A model generated the notes under the pieces. The model had not been told where the DNA came from and did not search any database. It saw only the letters and a program-made list of their open reading frames with translations. The position numbers and the translations under genes were made by a program. From positions 1 to 37,232 of the IMG/VR virus record IMGVR_UViG_3300032249_000419: DNA of 37,232 nucleotides, one strand, 5' to 3'. The DNA is from a virus. Within the stretch, counting starts at the first letter, position 1. Each line of letters starts with the position of its first letter. Below are positions 1 through 7,985 of the stretch, piece by piece.

Positions 1-207
1 AAATGGAGAGGACTATTAGCTATCGTATTGTCCGGGTTGTCCGTTTATGTACTTATCACAACCAACCCTTATGAAGTAGCTGTGTATACTCTGGCCGTTA
101 GCTTCATTGGACTTGTGTCAGCAATTGTGGTTGAATCCACCGTGACGCCGTCAATGAACCAGATTGCTAACAATCAGGCATTACCAAGGCGGATACCGCC
201 ACTTTAA
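1..207 (+). CDS. Small membrane protein, 5' end outside window
   Basis: Frame 1 is open from the first base to a TAA at 205-207, giving at least 68 residues with no start in the window. Two hydrophobic stretches are visible: residues about 5-19 (LLAIVLSGLSVYVLI) and 27-45 (VAVYTLAVSFIGLVSAIVV), separated by a short polar turn (TTNPYE). The tail after them is polar and basic. This looks like a two-helix inner-membrane protein. A holin is conceivable from topology alone, but the endolysin is 19 kb away and nothing else supports it. The following gene starts 25 bases downstream on the same strand. Confidence 0.6.
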   Translation, partial: KWRGLLAIVLSGLSVYVLITTNPYEVAVYTLAVSFIGLVSAIVVESTVTPSMNQIANNQALPRRIPPL

Positions 208-232
208 AAAATTAGGAGGGCTAAGTGTTGGT

Positions 233-1147
233 GTGGATCCTTTAAAAGACACCCGATTATCGTTACGTGCTAGAGGGCTCTTTTTGACGTACCTCTCTTT
301 AGGGGAAGTACTCCCCGCATTAAAAATGCAACAAATAGTTCTCGAAGGTCGGGACGCTATCCGTAAAGCCATGTCCGAATTAAAAGAATTTGGCTACATC
401 GAAGAGATTCGATACCAGACCGGTTATGGTCACTGGAACGTCATTTTAAGGTTCACAAAGGACTGGAACACCGGGAACGGATTTTCAGGGCATCTAAACA
501 GCTGTACAGGTTATATAGCTAATAGTGATATAGCCCTAACTATATTTTCTAACGAAAATATAGCTAGGACTTCGGGTGCCCCGAGGGAAGAGGAGTTTGT
601 AGACATGGCATGGCCAGGGTTTGAAGACCAGACTGAGACAGAAACTAAGCTTCGTACGACCAAGCTTCGTCAAGTGTTAGAAGACGATGCAGTCGGAAGC
701 GTAGGGAAGCTCCCAGAGGACAAGAAAGCACTACGGCAAAGTAAGTACACCAAATCCAAGATCCGTGCAGCCTCAGCTAGCTCTACGCGTCAGGAAAGGC
801 CAGAGGATGAGTGGACCACGTCCGACATTCTCGGAGAGTTCTACGATTTGACTCGTAAACACGCTCCAGGGGCTCCTAGCCAGGTTAACGGCAAAAGCCT
901 CGCCTCTTGGATTAACCAGCGTGTAGGTCAGGGAACTCCTCGAAAAGCCGTCTTGATTGCTGTTCGCATGTTTTTTGCTGACCCAAGGCTTGTCCGAGAC
1001 CCAGGTGTGGGAACTCCGTTTTGGCGCAGGTTCATTGCTTACTACCCTACGGTCCACGGAATTGTTACCGCTGGAGTTGACAACCGATACGAAGATGTAG
1101 AAACTACCGCCCACCAAGAAAAAATGTTAAAGCTTTTGGAGGGCTGA
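233..1147 (+). CDS. Phage replication initiator / replisome organizer-like HTH protein
   Basis: About 304 residues from the GTG at 233, which follows AGGAGGG at 214-220. A TTG at 164 in the same frame would overlap the upstream gene by 44 bases and has no ribosome site. The N-terminal 60 residues (KDTRLSLRARGLFLTYL, then EGRDAIRKAMSELKEFGYI) match the winged-helix pattern of phage replication initiators: a helix, a recognition region and a wing typical of origin-binding domains. The middle is low complexity and charged. The C-terminal part (WTTSDILGEFYDL onwards) is a second helical domain that may contact the helicase loader. It is followed without a gap by the loader and then the helicase, the usual phage order. 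The role is inferred from motif and context. Confidence 0.65.
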   Translation: MDPLKDTRLSLRARGLFLTYLSLGEVLPALKMQQIVLEGRDAIRKAMSELKEFGYIEEIRYQTGYGHWNVILRFTKDWNTGNGFSGHLNSCTGYIANSDIALTIFSNENIARTSGAPREEEFVDMAWPGFEDQTETETKLRTTKLRQVLEDDAVGSVGKLPEDKKALRQSKYTKSKIRAASASSTRQERPEDEWTTSDILGEFYDLTRKHAPGAPSQVNGKSLASWINQRVGQGTPRKAVLIAVRMFFADPRLVRDPGVGTPFWRRFIAYYPTVHGIVTAGVDNRYEDVETTAHQEKMLKLLEG

Positions 1148-1788
1148 TGTACGACTACAAAGACTTGGCACCAAGCCGACGAGTGCTAATTCGTAACGCT
1201 GGGTTGCCTATGTACACAATTGGTAGGAACATTGCTGACCTAGACCAAACACAAGAGTTGGATTCTTTGACTCTATGGGCTACTCGTGTGCTTGATGGTC
1301 AGGTCATTCGTGCAACTGGGTCACCAACTTGTGGCCTCGGGTTGCTACTGATTGGTCCACCAGGGTATGGCAAAACAACTATGGCATCGGTAGTAGCACA
1401 AGAGGTTCTTCTAAAGAACACCTCGTCTATCACCGTTAAGTTCATGGACTACCCCAAGTTGCTTCGTACACAGCAACGCGCTTGGAAAGCAGATAACGAA
1501 ACTGAACAGCAACTCATTGACGATATCTACGGAGAGTCATCAACACCTGTAGATATTTTTATCCTTGATGATTTGGGCAAGGAATACCGCACAGCATCAG
1601 GCTGGGCAGAAAATACTTTTGATTCTTTGCTAAGGGCCCGCTACAACGCAGGACTGCCTACAATTGTTACAACGAACGTTCCAATGAAAAACTGGGCGAG
1701 CGTATATGGTGAGCCTATGGAAAGCTTTGCTCATCAAGCGTTTGTTCCAATCACCGTTACGTCCGCAGAGGGAGACCGACGAAAATGA
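1147..1788 (+). CDS. DnaC-like AAA+ helicase loader
   Basis: 213 residues. Walker A is GPPGYGKT at 70-77, Walker B is IFILDDLG at 137-144 with the DD pair at 141-142, and sensor 1 is TIVTTN at 172-177. Length and motifs match the DnaC/DnaI/IstB group of AAA+ ATPases, which load a ring helicase onto single-stranded DNA. The ATG at 1147 shares a base with the TGA of the initiator gene, so translation is probably coupled. The DnaB-like helicase lies two genes on, which favours a loader over an IstB transposition protein; no transposase is nearby. Confidence 0.85.
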   Translation: MYDYKDLAPSRRVLIRNAGLPMYTIGRNIADLDQTQELDSLTLWATRVLDGQVIRATGSPTCGLGLLLIGPPGYGKTTMASVVAQEVLLKNTSSITVKFMDYPKLLRTQQRAWKADNETEQQLIDDIYGESSTPVDIFILDDLGKEYRTASGWAENTFDSLLRARYNAGLPTIVTTNVPMKNWASVYGEPMESFAHQAFVPITVTSAEGDRRK

Positions 1789-2090
1789 AAGATCGTATTA
1801 TGACTGAAAATGCTTGGCGTACAGTTCAGATGTTTCTGACTCAGCAAGGTGTCTACGAAGTTGAGGTAAACACCGACACTCAGCGTGTTCGCTGTAACTG
1901 CTATAACTTCTCTACTCGTAAAACGTGCGCTCATGAAAAACACGTTGGTAAGAGCTCCCGTGAAAACGGTGGTACGTACCCTGTAAAAATTTCTTCACGC
2001 GCTACAGAAGAAGAAGCAGAGTCTGCTCAGCAATCAGCACAAGCTTTTCGAAACTTCATTCTTAAATACGGCAAGGTAGAGGTTTTGTAA
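1785..2090 (+). CDS. Small SWIM-type zinc-finger protein
   Basis: 101 residues; starts inside the stop of the loader gene (ATGA overlap). Residues 38-51 read CNCYNFSTRKTCAH, a CxC-x8-CxH arrangement that matches the SWIM zinc finger, a fold used for DNA or protein binding. The rest is polar, with an Ala/Glu-rich helix near 70-90. An internal ATG at 1800 is a possible alternative start. Set between loader and helicase it may be a replisome accessory factor, but no specific function is shown. Confidence 0.65.
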   Translation: MKDRIMTENAWRTVQMFLTQQGVYEVEVNTDTQRVRCNCYNFSTRKTCAHEKHVGKSSRENGGTYPVKISSRATEEEAESAQQSAQAFRNFILKYGKVEVL

Positions 2091-2091
2091 A

Positions 2092-2502
2092 ATGCGTGGA
2101 GGGGATATTTCAAATGACACGCCTGGTCGAGTCATTGCAACAATTGACTGTTTTATAGATAAAGAAATTGTAGAACGCCGCACACTTGGACTTTTTAAGC
2201 GAGCAGAGATTGAGTACCAGTACAACCGAGCCTATATTTCTCGACTATGGCACTTCTCAGCAAACTCGGGCGTAGTTCTGGAGTTAGCTGGATTTGGGTA
2301 CTCGCAAGAAAGCATGGACCAAGTACTTGAAGATTTAAACAACTTAGGCACTAACCCATTTGGTTACGCCAAAGCTTTTGCAGACATTGACGAACTTATT
2401 GCAGAACTCCCATATCGGCCAGAACTAATTGGAGTTGTGGATATCCCCGGTAATGCCCTACGGTACGGCAGTAAATATATTGACATCGGAAGGGTTTTTT
2501 AA
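2092..2502 (+). CDS. Hypothetical protein in replication operon
   Basis: 136 residues. It begins one base after the previous stop and ends directly against the ATG of the helicase gene. I do not recognise a family. It has alternating beta and helix-like segments, a central YSQESMDQVLEDLNNLG helix, and a hydrophobic C-terminal section (ELIGVVDIPGNALRYG). There are no Cys pairs, signal peptide or membrane segments. Its place between loader and helicase suggests replication, by context only. Confidence 0.7.
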   Translation: MRGGDISNDTPGRVIATIDCFIDKEIVERRTLGLFKRAEIEYQYNRAYISRLWHFSANSGVVLELAGFGYSQESMDQVLEDLNNLGTNPFGYAKAFADIDELIAELPYRPELIGVVDIPGNALRYGSKYIDIGRVF

Positions 2503-3726
2503 ATGGCTGCGGATAACGAGTTAAGGTTAATCTCGTGCGCTATTCGCACACGCAATCTTGCTCCGGCACTTGAGGCTGGAATTAAAGATGATTGGTTTTA
2601 TGTAGAAGACAACCGCGTTGTATGGAAGTTCATCTGCTCTCACTTGAGCAAATACGGTGAAGTACCTACAGCGGTTACTGTAAAAGATAACTTCCCTAAC
2701 TACCGCATCTTGGCTGTAGAAGACTCAATTGAATACTTGATTGATCAACTTGCAGAATACCGCAAGCGTCAAAAGGCTATTGAGGTTGTTCAAGATGCAT
2801 CTAACGCTATTTCTGGCGGTGACCACAACCTTGCTGTAGAAGTTATGGGTCGTGGTATCTCACAGATTTATGATGAAACAACCTCGGCAGTTAGCGAATA
2901 CGAGTTAACTAAGAAAGCCACCGATCGATTCCGTGAGTACCAAGACCTCAAGTCACGTCCAGGCGGACTACTTGGGTTACCTACGGGCTTCCTAACTATG
3001 GACCAAGCAACTGCCGGTCTGCAGCCAGGACAGTTAGTCACAATCATTGCTCCACCTAAAACTGGTAAATCTGTTTTAGCAATGCAGGTTGCGGTTAACA
3101 TTCACGAAGCAGGGTATGTACCCATGTTCCAGTCTTTTGAGATGACAAACATGGAGCAGAAGAGTCGACACGACGCTATGCGAGCCCACATCTCACACAA
3201 CCGTTTGATTCGTGGTCAACTTAAGACAGCAGAGGAAGTTCGGTACCAAAAGTCTTTGGAAACACTCGAAGCTATGCATAAGTTTTATTTGACTGACGCG
3301 GTATCTGCAACAACTGTGTCGGCCCTAGCGTCTAAAGTTGAACGCCTCAATCCAGACGTAATTTTTGTTGACGGCGTGTATTTGATGATTGATGAGGTAA
3401 CGGGAGAATCCCAGACACCTCAAGCATTAACTAGCATTACTCGTAACTTAAAGCGTTTAGCTATGCGTATCGAGAAGCCAATTGTTATCTCAACTCAGGT
3501 GCTCGAATGGAAAATGCGTAAGGGAAAGGTTGGAGCTAATTCAATTGGTTACTCCTCATCTTTCCTTCAAGACTCTGATGTCATTTTTGCTCTAGAACGT
3601 ACAGACGAAGAAGACGATACAGCCCGTATGTTAAAGATTGTAGCTAGCCGTAACTGTGGTCCTGCTGAGGTCGATTTGCTCTGGGACTGGGAACATGGTA
3701 AATTTCAAGAATACGGCTCGGTTTAA
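2503..3726 (+). CDS. DnaB-like replicative DNA helicase
   Basis: 407 residues. The N-terminal 120 are helical, like the DnaB N domain. A RecA-type motor follows: Walker A APPKTGKS at 183-190, catalytic Glu in SFEM at 211-214, Walker B VIFVDGVYLM at 286-295, motif 3 PIVISTQ at 326-332, and a DNA-binding/sensor segment GYSSSFLQDSDVIFALE. The family unwinds DNA ahead of the fork as a hexamer. It lies directly downstream of a loader and two genes before a separate primase, so this is a T4 gp41/DnaB-type split arrangement, not a fused T7-type primase-helicase. Confidence 0.92.
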   Translation: MAADNELRLISCAIRTRNLAPALEAGIKDDWFYVEDNRVVWKFICSHLSKYGEVPTAVTVKDNFPNYRILAVEDSIEYLIDQLAEYRKRQKAIEVVQDASNAISGGDHNLAVEVMGRGISQIYDETTSAVSEYELTKKATDRFREYQDLKSRPGGLLGLPTGFLTMDQATAGLQPGQLVTIIAPPKTGKSVLAMQVAVNIHEAGYVPMFQSFEMTNMEQKSRHDAMRAHISHNRLIRGQLKTAEEVRYQKSLETLEAMHKFYLTDAVSATTVSALASKVERLNPDVIFVDGVYLMIDEVTGESQTPQALTSITRNLKRLAMRIEKPIVISTQVLEWKMRKGKVGANSIGYSSSFLQDSDVIFALERTDEEDDTARMLKIVASRNCGPAEVDLLWDWEHGKFQEYGSV

Positions 3727-3746
3727 GAGCCCAAGGAGGAGCACCA

Positions 3747-3995
3747 ATGGACATGCCAATGTTTACACTACCATCGCCGTGCAATACGGTTGACCCCGAA
3801 ATTTTTTTTCCCGAAGACAATACCAATAGGTCATTGTTCCTAGAAGCAAAAAGTATTTGTGATTCATGCCCCAACTCAGAACCTTGTTTAGCTTACGCGG
3901 TTTCTAACCCTAGTATTGTAGGTATTTGGGCAGGAACCACTAAGCGTATGCGTGACCGTATTAGGTCAAGTAGCCGTAGCCGCAGGGTAAAATGA
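3747..3995 (+). CDS. WhiB-like Fe-S transcription factor
   Basis: 82 residues; strong ribosome site AAGGAGGA at 3733-3740. Cysteines at 12, 38, 41 and 47 give C-x25-CxxC-x5-C, the WhiB [4Fe-4S] ligand pattern, followed by GIWAGT at 59-64 (the G[VI]WGG turn) and a basic tail KRMRDRIRSSSRSRR. WhiB-like proteins bind the host sigma factor and DNA, occur in Actinobacteria, and are common in their phages. This points to an actinobacterial host and to a regulator that can alter host or phage transcription. The gene overlaps the primase start by four bases. Confidence 0.88.
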   Translation: MDMPMFTLPSPCNTVDPEIFFPEDNTNRSLFLEAKSICDSCPNSEPCLAYAVSNPSIVGIWAGTTKRMRDRIRSSSRSRRVK

Positions 3996-4942
3996 TTTAC
4001 AACGAGGGGCAGGTTGAGGAAGTACTTGTTCGCTTAGAAATGGACTCTGAGCAAAAGAATAGAGAGTTACTAGCCCTATGTCCTATGCATTACGAACGCA
4101 CCGGCAAACCGGACAATAACCCTTCTTGGTCTATTAACGTAGACACCGGAGCCCACCACTGTTTTTCTTGTGGGTATCGTGGAAATATGTTAGGCCTTAT
4201 CTGTGACCGACTAGGTATAGATTATGACCAAGCTAAACGTTGGTTAACCCAGTACACCAATGTAGACCTGGCAGTTATGTCTGCTCGGTTAGAAGAAATG
4301 AAGAACTCTTACATAGCTCCTACCAAACCTGTGCCTATGAGCGAAGCGCGTTTGGCTATCTACGGAGAACCCCCTCAGTGGGCTCTAGACGCCAGGGGAC
4401 TTACTGCAGAAGCTTGCTCGGACTATAAAGTAAAGTGGGACTCTAAAACGTCTTCTTGGATCACCCCAATACGTGACCCCCACACCGGAGCTTTAATTGG
4501 CTGGCAAGAAAAAGGCCAGGGAAGTCGGTACTTTAAAAACCGCCCTGCAGGCGTAGCCAAGTCCACGACTGTTTTTGGGTTAGAGGCTTTGCACACAAAT
4601 AAAACCATTGTTGTAGTTGAGTCCCCGCTGGATGTTGTCAAAATGGCTGGCTGGGGTTACTATATTGGCGTGTCAACATATGGAGCTATTGTCAGTGCCA
4701 AACAGTTAGAGTTAGTTAGCACAGCATCTAATCTAATATTTGCTTTTGATAATGACTCCGCTGGAGCAATAGCTTCCAAGACTATGTTGACAACAGCCCG
4801 TAAAACAGGCCTTGAGTATTCCTTCTTTAACTATGGGGAACTTCAAGTCAAAGACATTGGGGATATGACCCAAGAGCAGTTTGAAGAAGGACTGATGACT
4901 GCTAAACATTGCTCACTCGGATATAGCGCGTTAGGAATATAA
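3992..4942 (+). CDS. DNA primase with CHC2 zinc finger and TOPRIM domain
   Basis: 316 residues, ATGA-coupled to the WhiB-like gene. The N-terminal zinc finger has ligands C30, H33, C57 and C60 (CPMH ... CFSC), the CHC2 pattern of DnaG primases. A TOPRIM domain follows: VVVESPLDVVKMAG with the catalytic Glu at 210, then AFDNDSAG with the DxD at 253-255. It would make RNA primers at the fork. It is much shorter than bacterial DnaG (about 600 residues) and lacks an obvious C-terminal helicase-binding domain, which is normal for phage primases. Confidence 0.9.
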   Translation: MIYNEGQVEEVLVRLEMDSEQKNRELLALCPMHYERTGKPDNNPSWSINVDTGAHHCFSCGYRGNMLGLICDRLGIDYDQAKRWLTQYTNVDLAVMSARLEEMKNSYIAPTKPVPMSEARLAIYGEPPQWALDARGLTAEACSDYKVKWDSKTSSWITPIRDPHTGALIGWQEKGQGSRYFKNRPAGVAKSTTVFGLEALHTNKTIVVVESPLDVVKMAGWGYYIGVSTYGAIVSAKQLELVSTASNLIFAFDNDSAGAIASKTMLTTARKTGLEYSFFNYGELQVKDIGDMTQEQFEEGLMTAKHCSLGYSALGI

Positions 4943-4943
4943 A

Positions 4944-5066
4944 ATGAAAGATTTAGTGCCTCGTTGCCCAATTTGCCGTAGTTATAAAACACAGCAGCAT
5001 TGGTATTACGGACAGATGTATTACAAGTGCCGCACTTGCGACTACTCATTTAAGTGGCCAAATTAA
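4944..5066 (+). CDS. 40-residue zinc-ribbon microprotein
   Basis: ATG at 4944, one base after the primase stop, and TAA at 5064-5066. The product reads MKDLVPRCPICRSYK then ...YYKCRTCDYSFKWPN: two CxxC knuckles (CPIC and CRTC) about 20 residues apart, a classic four-Cys zinc ribbon. The spacing and clean frame make it a likely real gene despite its size. It is the first of a run of tiny genes between primase and SNF2 helicase. No specific function can be assigned. Confidence 0.7.
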   Translation: MKDLVPRCPICRSYKTQQHWYYGQMYYKCRTCDYSFKWPN

Positions 5067-5068
5067 AT

Positions 5069-5296
5069 ATGTCTGATCAGATTGACCAGCTTGGAATACC
5101 TACCCACGAGTGCTTTAATTGCGGCAGTAACATGTTTAACATTGTTGCTACGTTTGAAAACTATGAGGTAGCTATGTACATGGACGAAGGAACTTGCGCA
5201 CTTTGCGATTCCCCCGTAACATTGCCCACGCTTCTAGACCACCCTTATTGGAATAAAGAAACTAAAGAGGTAGATGATGACTTACCCAAGTTATGA
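5069..5296 (+). CDS. Small four-Cys zinc-binding protein
   Basis: 75 residues from the ATG at 5069; a GTG at 5054 in the same frame would run into the preceding gene. CFNCG near residue 14 and CALCD near residue 47 form two CxxC knuckles. Between them is a segment with beta-strand character (MFNIVATFENYEVAMYMDEG). The C-terminus is acidic. The next gene overlaps its last 20 bases. Confidence 0.65.
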   Translation: MSDQIDQLGIPTHECFNCGSNMFNIVATFENYEVAMYMDEGTCALCDSPVTLPTLLDHPYWNKETKEVDDDLPKL

Positions 5297-5480
5297 AAGT
5301 TGCAACGACGAGTGGCAGCGCCAGCTTTACAAAGCTGGATTTGAAGAAGGCGTTAAAAGTTTTAAAAATACTATTGCGCACATACATTTTAGAATTCCCA
5401 GTGAAGACACTGTCCGCTGTGCAGAAGACGGTCAACTATGGCCTTGCGAAACCATCTGCTCTTTTGAGGGAGAACACTGA
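5277..5480 (+). CDS. Small acidic phage protein with C-x-n-WPC motif
   Basis: 67 residues from ATG 5277. An ATG at 5274 is also possible, but AGAGG at 5266-5270 is better spaced for 5277. An N-terminal helix (DEWQRQLYKAGFEEGVKSFKN) is followed by VRCAEDGQLWPCETIC. Similar Cys-x-n-WPC-x-T endings recur among small actinophage proteins, and the next gene has a related ending (LICEECSH ... YPCSTI). The competing frame at 5293-5496 is less protein-like and would overlap the next gene further. Confidence 0.6.
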   Translation: MTYPSYESCNDEWQRQLYKAGFEEGVKSFKNTIAHIHFRIPSEDTVRCAEDGQLWPCETICSFEGEH

Positions 5481-5665
5481 TGGACCGGTTAGCTAAACTT
5501 GCCATGCCCTTTTTATTAGAGCAGATCGAAGCAGTTCGTGACTTGCACAAACCAGTCCAAGGACCTTACGACAACTTAATCTGTGAAGAATGTAGCCACA
5601 CAGAAATTAATGTAGATTTTTACACCGAATACCCATGCTCAACAATTAAAGCGTTGGATGAGTAA
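5480..5665 (+). CDS. Small Cys-containing phage protein
   Basis: 61 residues; its ATG overlaps the previous stop by one base and GAGGGA lies just upstream. The first half is helical (LAKLAMPFLLEQIEAVRDLHKP) and the second half carries CEEC and a YPCSTIKALDE ending. The C-terminal pattern echoes the neighbouring 5277 gene, suggesting paralogues or a shared partner. The stop overlaps the next ATG. Confidence 0.65.
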   Translation: MDRLAKLAMPFLLEQIEAVRDLHKPVQGPYDNLICEECSHTEINVDFYTEYPCSTIKALDE

Positions 5666-5844
5666 TGCCCCTTTATGAATTTTGCTGTATTTCCTGCAAT
5701 TTAAACAAAGAACTAAATTTGCCTGTTGACAAACGTGACGCCAATGATGTATTCTGTGAAGAGTGCGGGTATCATATGATACGTGTATTGACCTCTCCTG
5801 CCATTCAGTTTAAAGGTGGCGGGTTCTACTCAACAGGCGGGTAA
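5665..5844 (+). CDS. FmdB-family zinc-ribbon protein
   Basis: 59 residues: ATG 5665 overlaps the previous stop and TAA 5842-5844 overlaps the SNF2 start. It begins MPLYEFCCISC, has a second knuckle CEEC at 31-34, and ends AIQFKGGGFYSTGG. The MP[IL]YE[YF]xCxxC start, second CxxC and FKGxGFYST ending are the signature of the FmdB/CxxC putative regulatory family. The function of that family is unclear. Confidence 0.75.
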   Translation: MPLYEFCCISCNLNKELNLPVDKRDANDVFCEECGYHMIRVLTSPAIQFKGGGFYSTGG

Positions 5845-7478
5845 TGACTTTCACCGGGACTTTGCTCCCATATCAACCAGAAGCCGTAGATCTCATGTGT
5901 GATCGCGGCTCTATGCTTGTTGCATACGATCTTGGTCTTGGTAAAACTGTTTTAACTATTGCAGCAATAGAACGTCTAATGGACTCAGAAAAAATTACTG
6001 AGCCTGGATTAGTAATCTGCTTGTCTAGCCTAAAGTACCAATGGGCTCAACAAATTACAAAATTTACTAGTGGAACTTCCGTACCTTTAGTTATTGACGG
6101 AACCCCTAAACAACGTGCAGATCAATACAGTAAAGCTTTGAACTGGGAAACAGAGCGCGTTGATTATATTATTTTAAATTACGAACAAGTAGTAAACGAC
6201 TGGGACATAATTAAAAAACTTCCCAAAGGGTTTATCGTGACAGACGAAGCTACTGCTATTAAATCTTTTAAGTCAAAAAGATCAAAGTATGTAAAAAAAT
6301 TGAAGTCGGATTATAAGTTTGCATTGACAGGTACGCCGGTTGAAAACGGAAAACCTGAGGAACTTTTTTCAATTATGCAGTTTGTTGACCCAGAAGTATT
6401 AGGTAGATTTGATCTTTTTGATAATACGTTTATAGTTCGCAACCAATTTGGTGGCGTTGAGAGGTATCGTAATCTTACGGTCCTCAACGAACGCCTCAAA
6501 ACAGCCTGTGTACGCAAGCGTCAGGAGGACCCAGATGTAGCACCGCACTTGCCAGATACTATTTTTTCTGAGCCTGTCTTAGTTAATCTAGATTCTGCAA
6601 GCAAAAAGCTGTACAACCGTATAAAAGATGACTTAATGCTCGACTTAGAAGACGCGTTGGACACGTACGGCGGCTCGTTCGATCTGTTTACACATTATAG
6701 CGGTAGTGACCAGGGTGGTCACATGGACTCATTGCGTGGAGCAATCATGTCTGAATTGACGGCTTTACGTATGTTATGTGACCATCCTGAGTTACTGAAA
6801 ATTAGTGCACGTAAGTTTAAATCTGGAAAAGCTACTGTAGTTAAAGATGACAACACCACCGGGACCATATCAATTCCCGGACTAAACGGTGGCTCCTCAT
6901 ACTTGTCAGGGTTAGATGACCTGGGGTATTTAGACAACCTTAAAAAAACTCCTAAACTAGACGCACTTACTGCCTACGTAAAAGATTTTCTAACTGAGTA
7001 CGATGGCAATAAGATTGTTATTTTTACTAGTTACGTAGACATGGTTGATTTAATTTCCGCTGCTTTGCCGTTCAAGTCTGTGAAGTACACCGGACAAATG
7101 AACGCTAAAGAAAAAGACTCGGCTAAACTTAAATTTCAAGAGACAGCTGACGTACGTATATTTGTATCCTCAGACGCAGGCGGTTACGGAGTAGACCTCC
7201 CACAAGCCAACTTGTTGATAAATTACGACCTCCCCTGGAACGCTGGACTAGCAGTCCAACGTAACGGGCGTATCCGCCGAGCGTCAAGCGAGTGGTCACA
7301 TGTCGTAATCCAGGATATACTAATAGCCAATTCCATCGAAGAACGACAACACGCAATGCTTACACAGAAAAAGAATGTCGCTAACGCTGTTGTAGACGGA
7401 GAAGGAATTGACAACAAGGGCGGTGTAGCATTAACCGCAGGATCCTTACGAGGGTTCCTTAAAGAAATACAACTATAA
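5844..7478 (+). CDS. SNF2-family DEAD-like helicase/translocase
   Basis: 544 residues. Motif I is DLGLGKT at 29-35, motif II DEAT at 134-137, motif III ALTGTPVEN near 155, motif V (VSSDAGGYGVDLPQA) near 445, and motif VI QRNGRIRR at 472-479. The full set of SF2 motifs with the GLGKT and QRxGRxxR forms places it in the SWI2/SNF2 group, ATP-driven double-strand DNA translocases. Phage members are thought to help recombination or fork remodelling. It starts within the FmdB-like stop, so it is translationally coupled to the zinc-ribbon run. Confidence 0.9.
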   Translation: MTFTGTLLPYQPEAVDLMCDRGSMLVAYDLGLGKTVLTIAAIERLMDSEKITEPGLVICLSSLKYQWAQQITKFTSGTSVPLVIDGTPKQRADQYSKALNWETERVDYIILNYEQVVNDWDIIKKLPKGFIVTDEATAIKSFKSKRSKYVKKLKSDYKFALTGTPVENGKPEELFSIMQFVDPEVLGRFDLFDNTFIVRNQFGGVERYRNLTVLNERLKTACVRKRQEDPDVAPHLPDTIFSEPVLVNLDSASKKLYNRIKDDLMLDLEDALDTYGGSFDLFTHYSGSDQGGHMDSLRGAIMSELTALRMLCDHPELLKISARKFKSGKATVVKDDNTTGTISIPGLNGGSSYLSGLDDLGYLDNLKKTPKLDALTAYVKDFLTEYDGNKIVIFTSYVDMVDLISAALPFKSVKYTGQMNAKEKDSAKLKFQETADVRIFVSSDAGGYGVDLPQANLLINYDLPWNAGLAVQRNGRIRRASSEWSHVVIQDILIANSIEERQHAMLTQKKNVANAVVDGEGIDNKGGVALTAGSLRGFLKEIQL

Positions 7479-7489
7479 GGAGAGGCGTT

Positions 7490-7927
7490 ATGCCAAAGAT
7501 TATTGAACCAGAAGCTAGTAGATTTGATGACCCCACTGTCGCTGACTTTAAGGCGTTTGTTGGATTAAAGCGTCAAATTGATGATCTCACTAAAATGCAA
7601 AATGAAATCAAAACCCGGTTGGTAGAAGCAGTAGAAAAGTACGGCGACACAGATGACAAGGGTCATATTTGGTACGACGTTCCAGATGCCGTAGACGGAT
7701 ATAAAGGTATGCAGCGACAACGCCGTGTATCACAAAAACTAGACATCGATGCCGCATTGAAATTGCTTGACGGTACACCCTTGGCTGACCGTTGTTTAAA
7801 GATGGTTCCGTCATTAGATGAAGATGAAGTCATGGCCTGTATGTATGAAGGTTTGCTTACAGAAGAAGACGTTGATACAATGTACCCAAAGACGGTAACA
7901 TGGGCTTTCATTCCAGTGAAGAAGTAG
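7490..7927 (+). CDS. Hypothetical coiled-coil protein
   Basis: 145 residues; good ribosome site AAGGAGAGG just after the helicase stop. Residues 27-52 form a charged helix likely to be a coiled coil (KRQIDDLTKMQNEIKTRLVEAVEKYG). A beta-rich middle has the basic patch MQRQRRVSQK, and the C-terminal part is acidic. No enzyme motif is seen. It may be a small DNA-transaction accessory protein acting with the SNF2 helicase, from position only. Confidence 0.7.
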   Translation: MPKIIEPEASRFDDPTVADFKAFVGLKRQIDDLTKMQNEIKTRLVEAVEKYGDTDDKGHIWYDVPDAVDGYKGMQRQRRVSQKLDIDAALKLLDGTPLADRCLKMVPSLDEDEVMACMYEGLLTEEDVDTMYPKTVTWAFIPVKK

Positions 7928-7985
7928 ACTGGGAAGAGTACTCATCTTTTGGTGAGTACCCTGAGTTGCCAGTAAAGGAGGAAGC

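Noticed and set aside
164-232. TTG start extension of the initiator gene
   Set aside because: Overlaps the membrane-protein gene and has no ribosome site; AGGAGGG precedes the GTG at 233.
1147-1788. IstB-type transposition ATPase
   Set aside because: No transposase or inverted terminal repeats; the DnaB-like helicase lies two genes downstream, so a helicase loader is the simpler reading.
5293-5496. 67-codon ORF overlapping the small genes
   Set aside because: Frame competes with the 5277-5480 gene, which has acidic, Cys-containing phage-like sequence and tiles with its neighbours.
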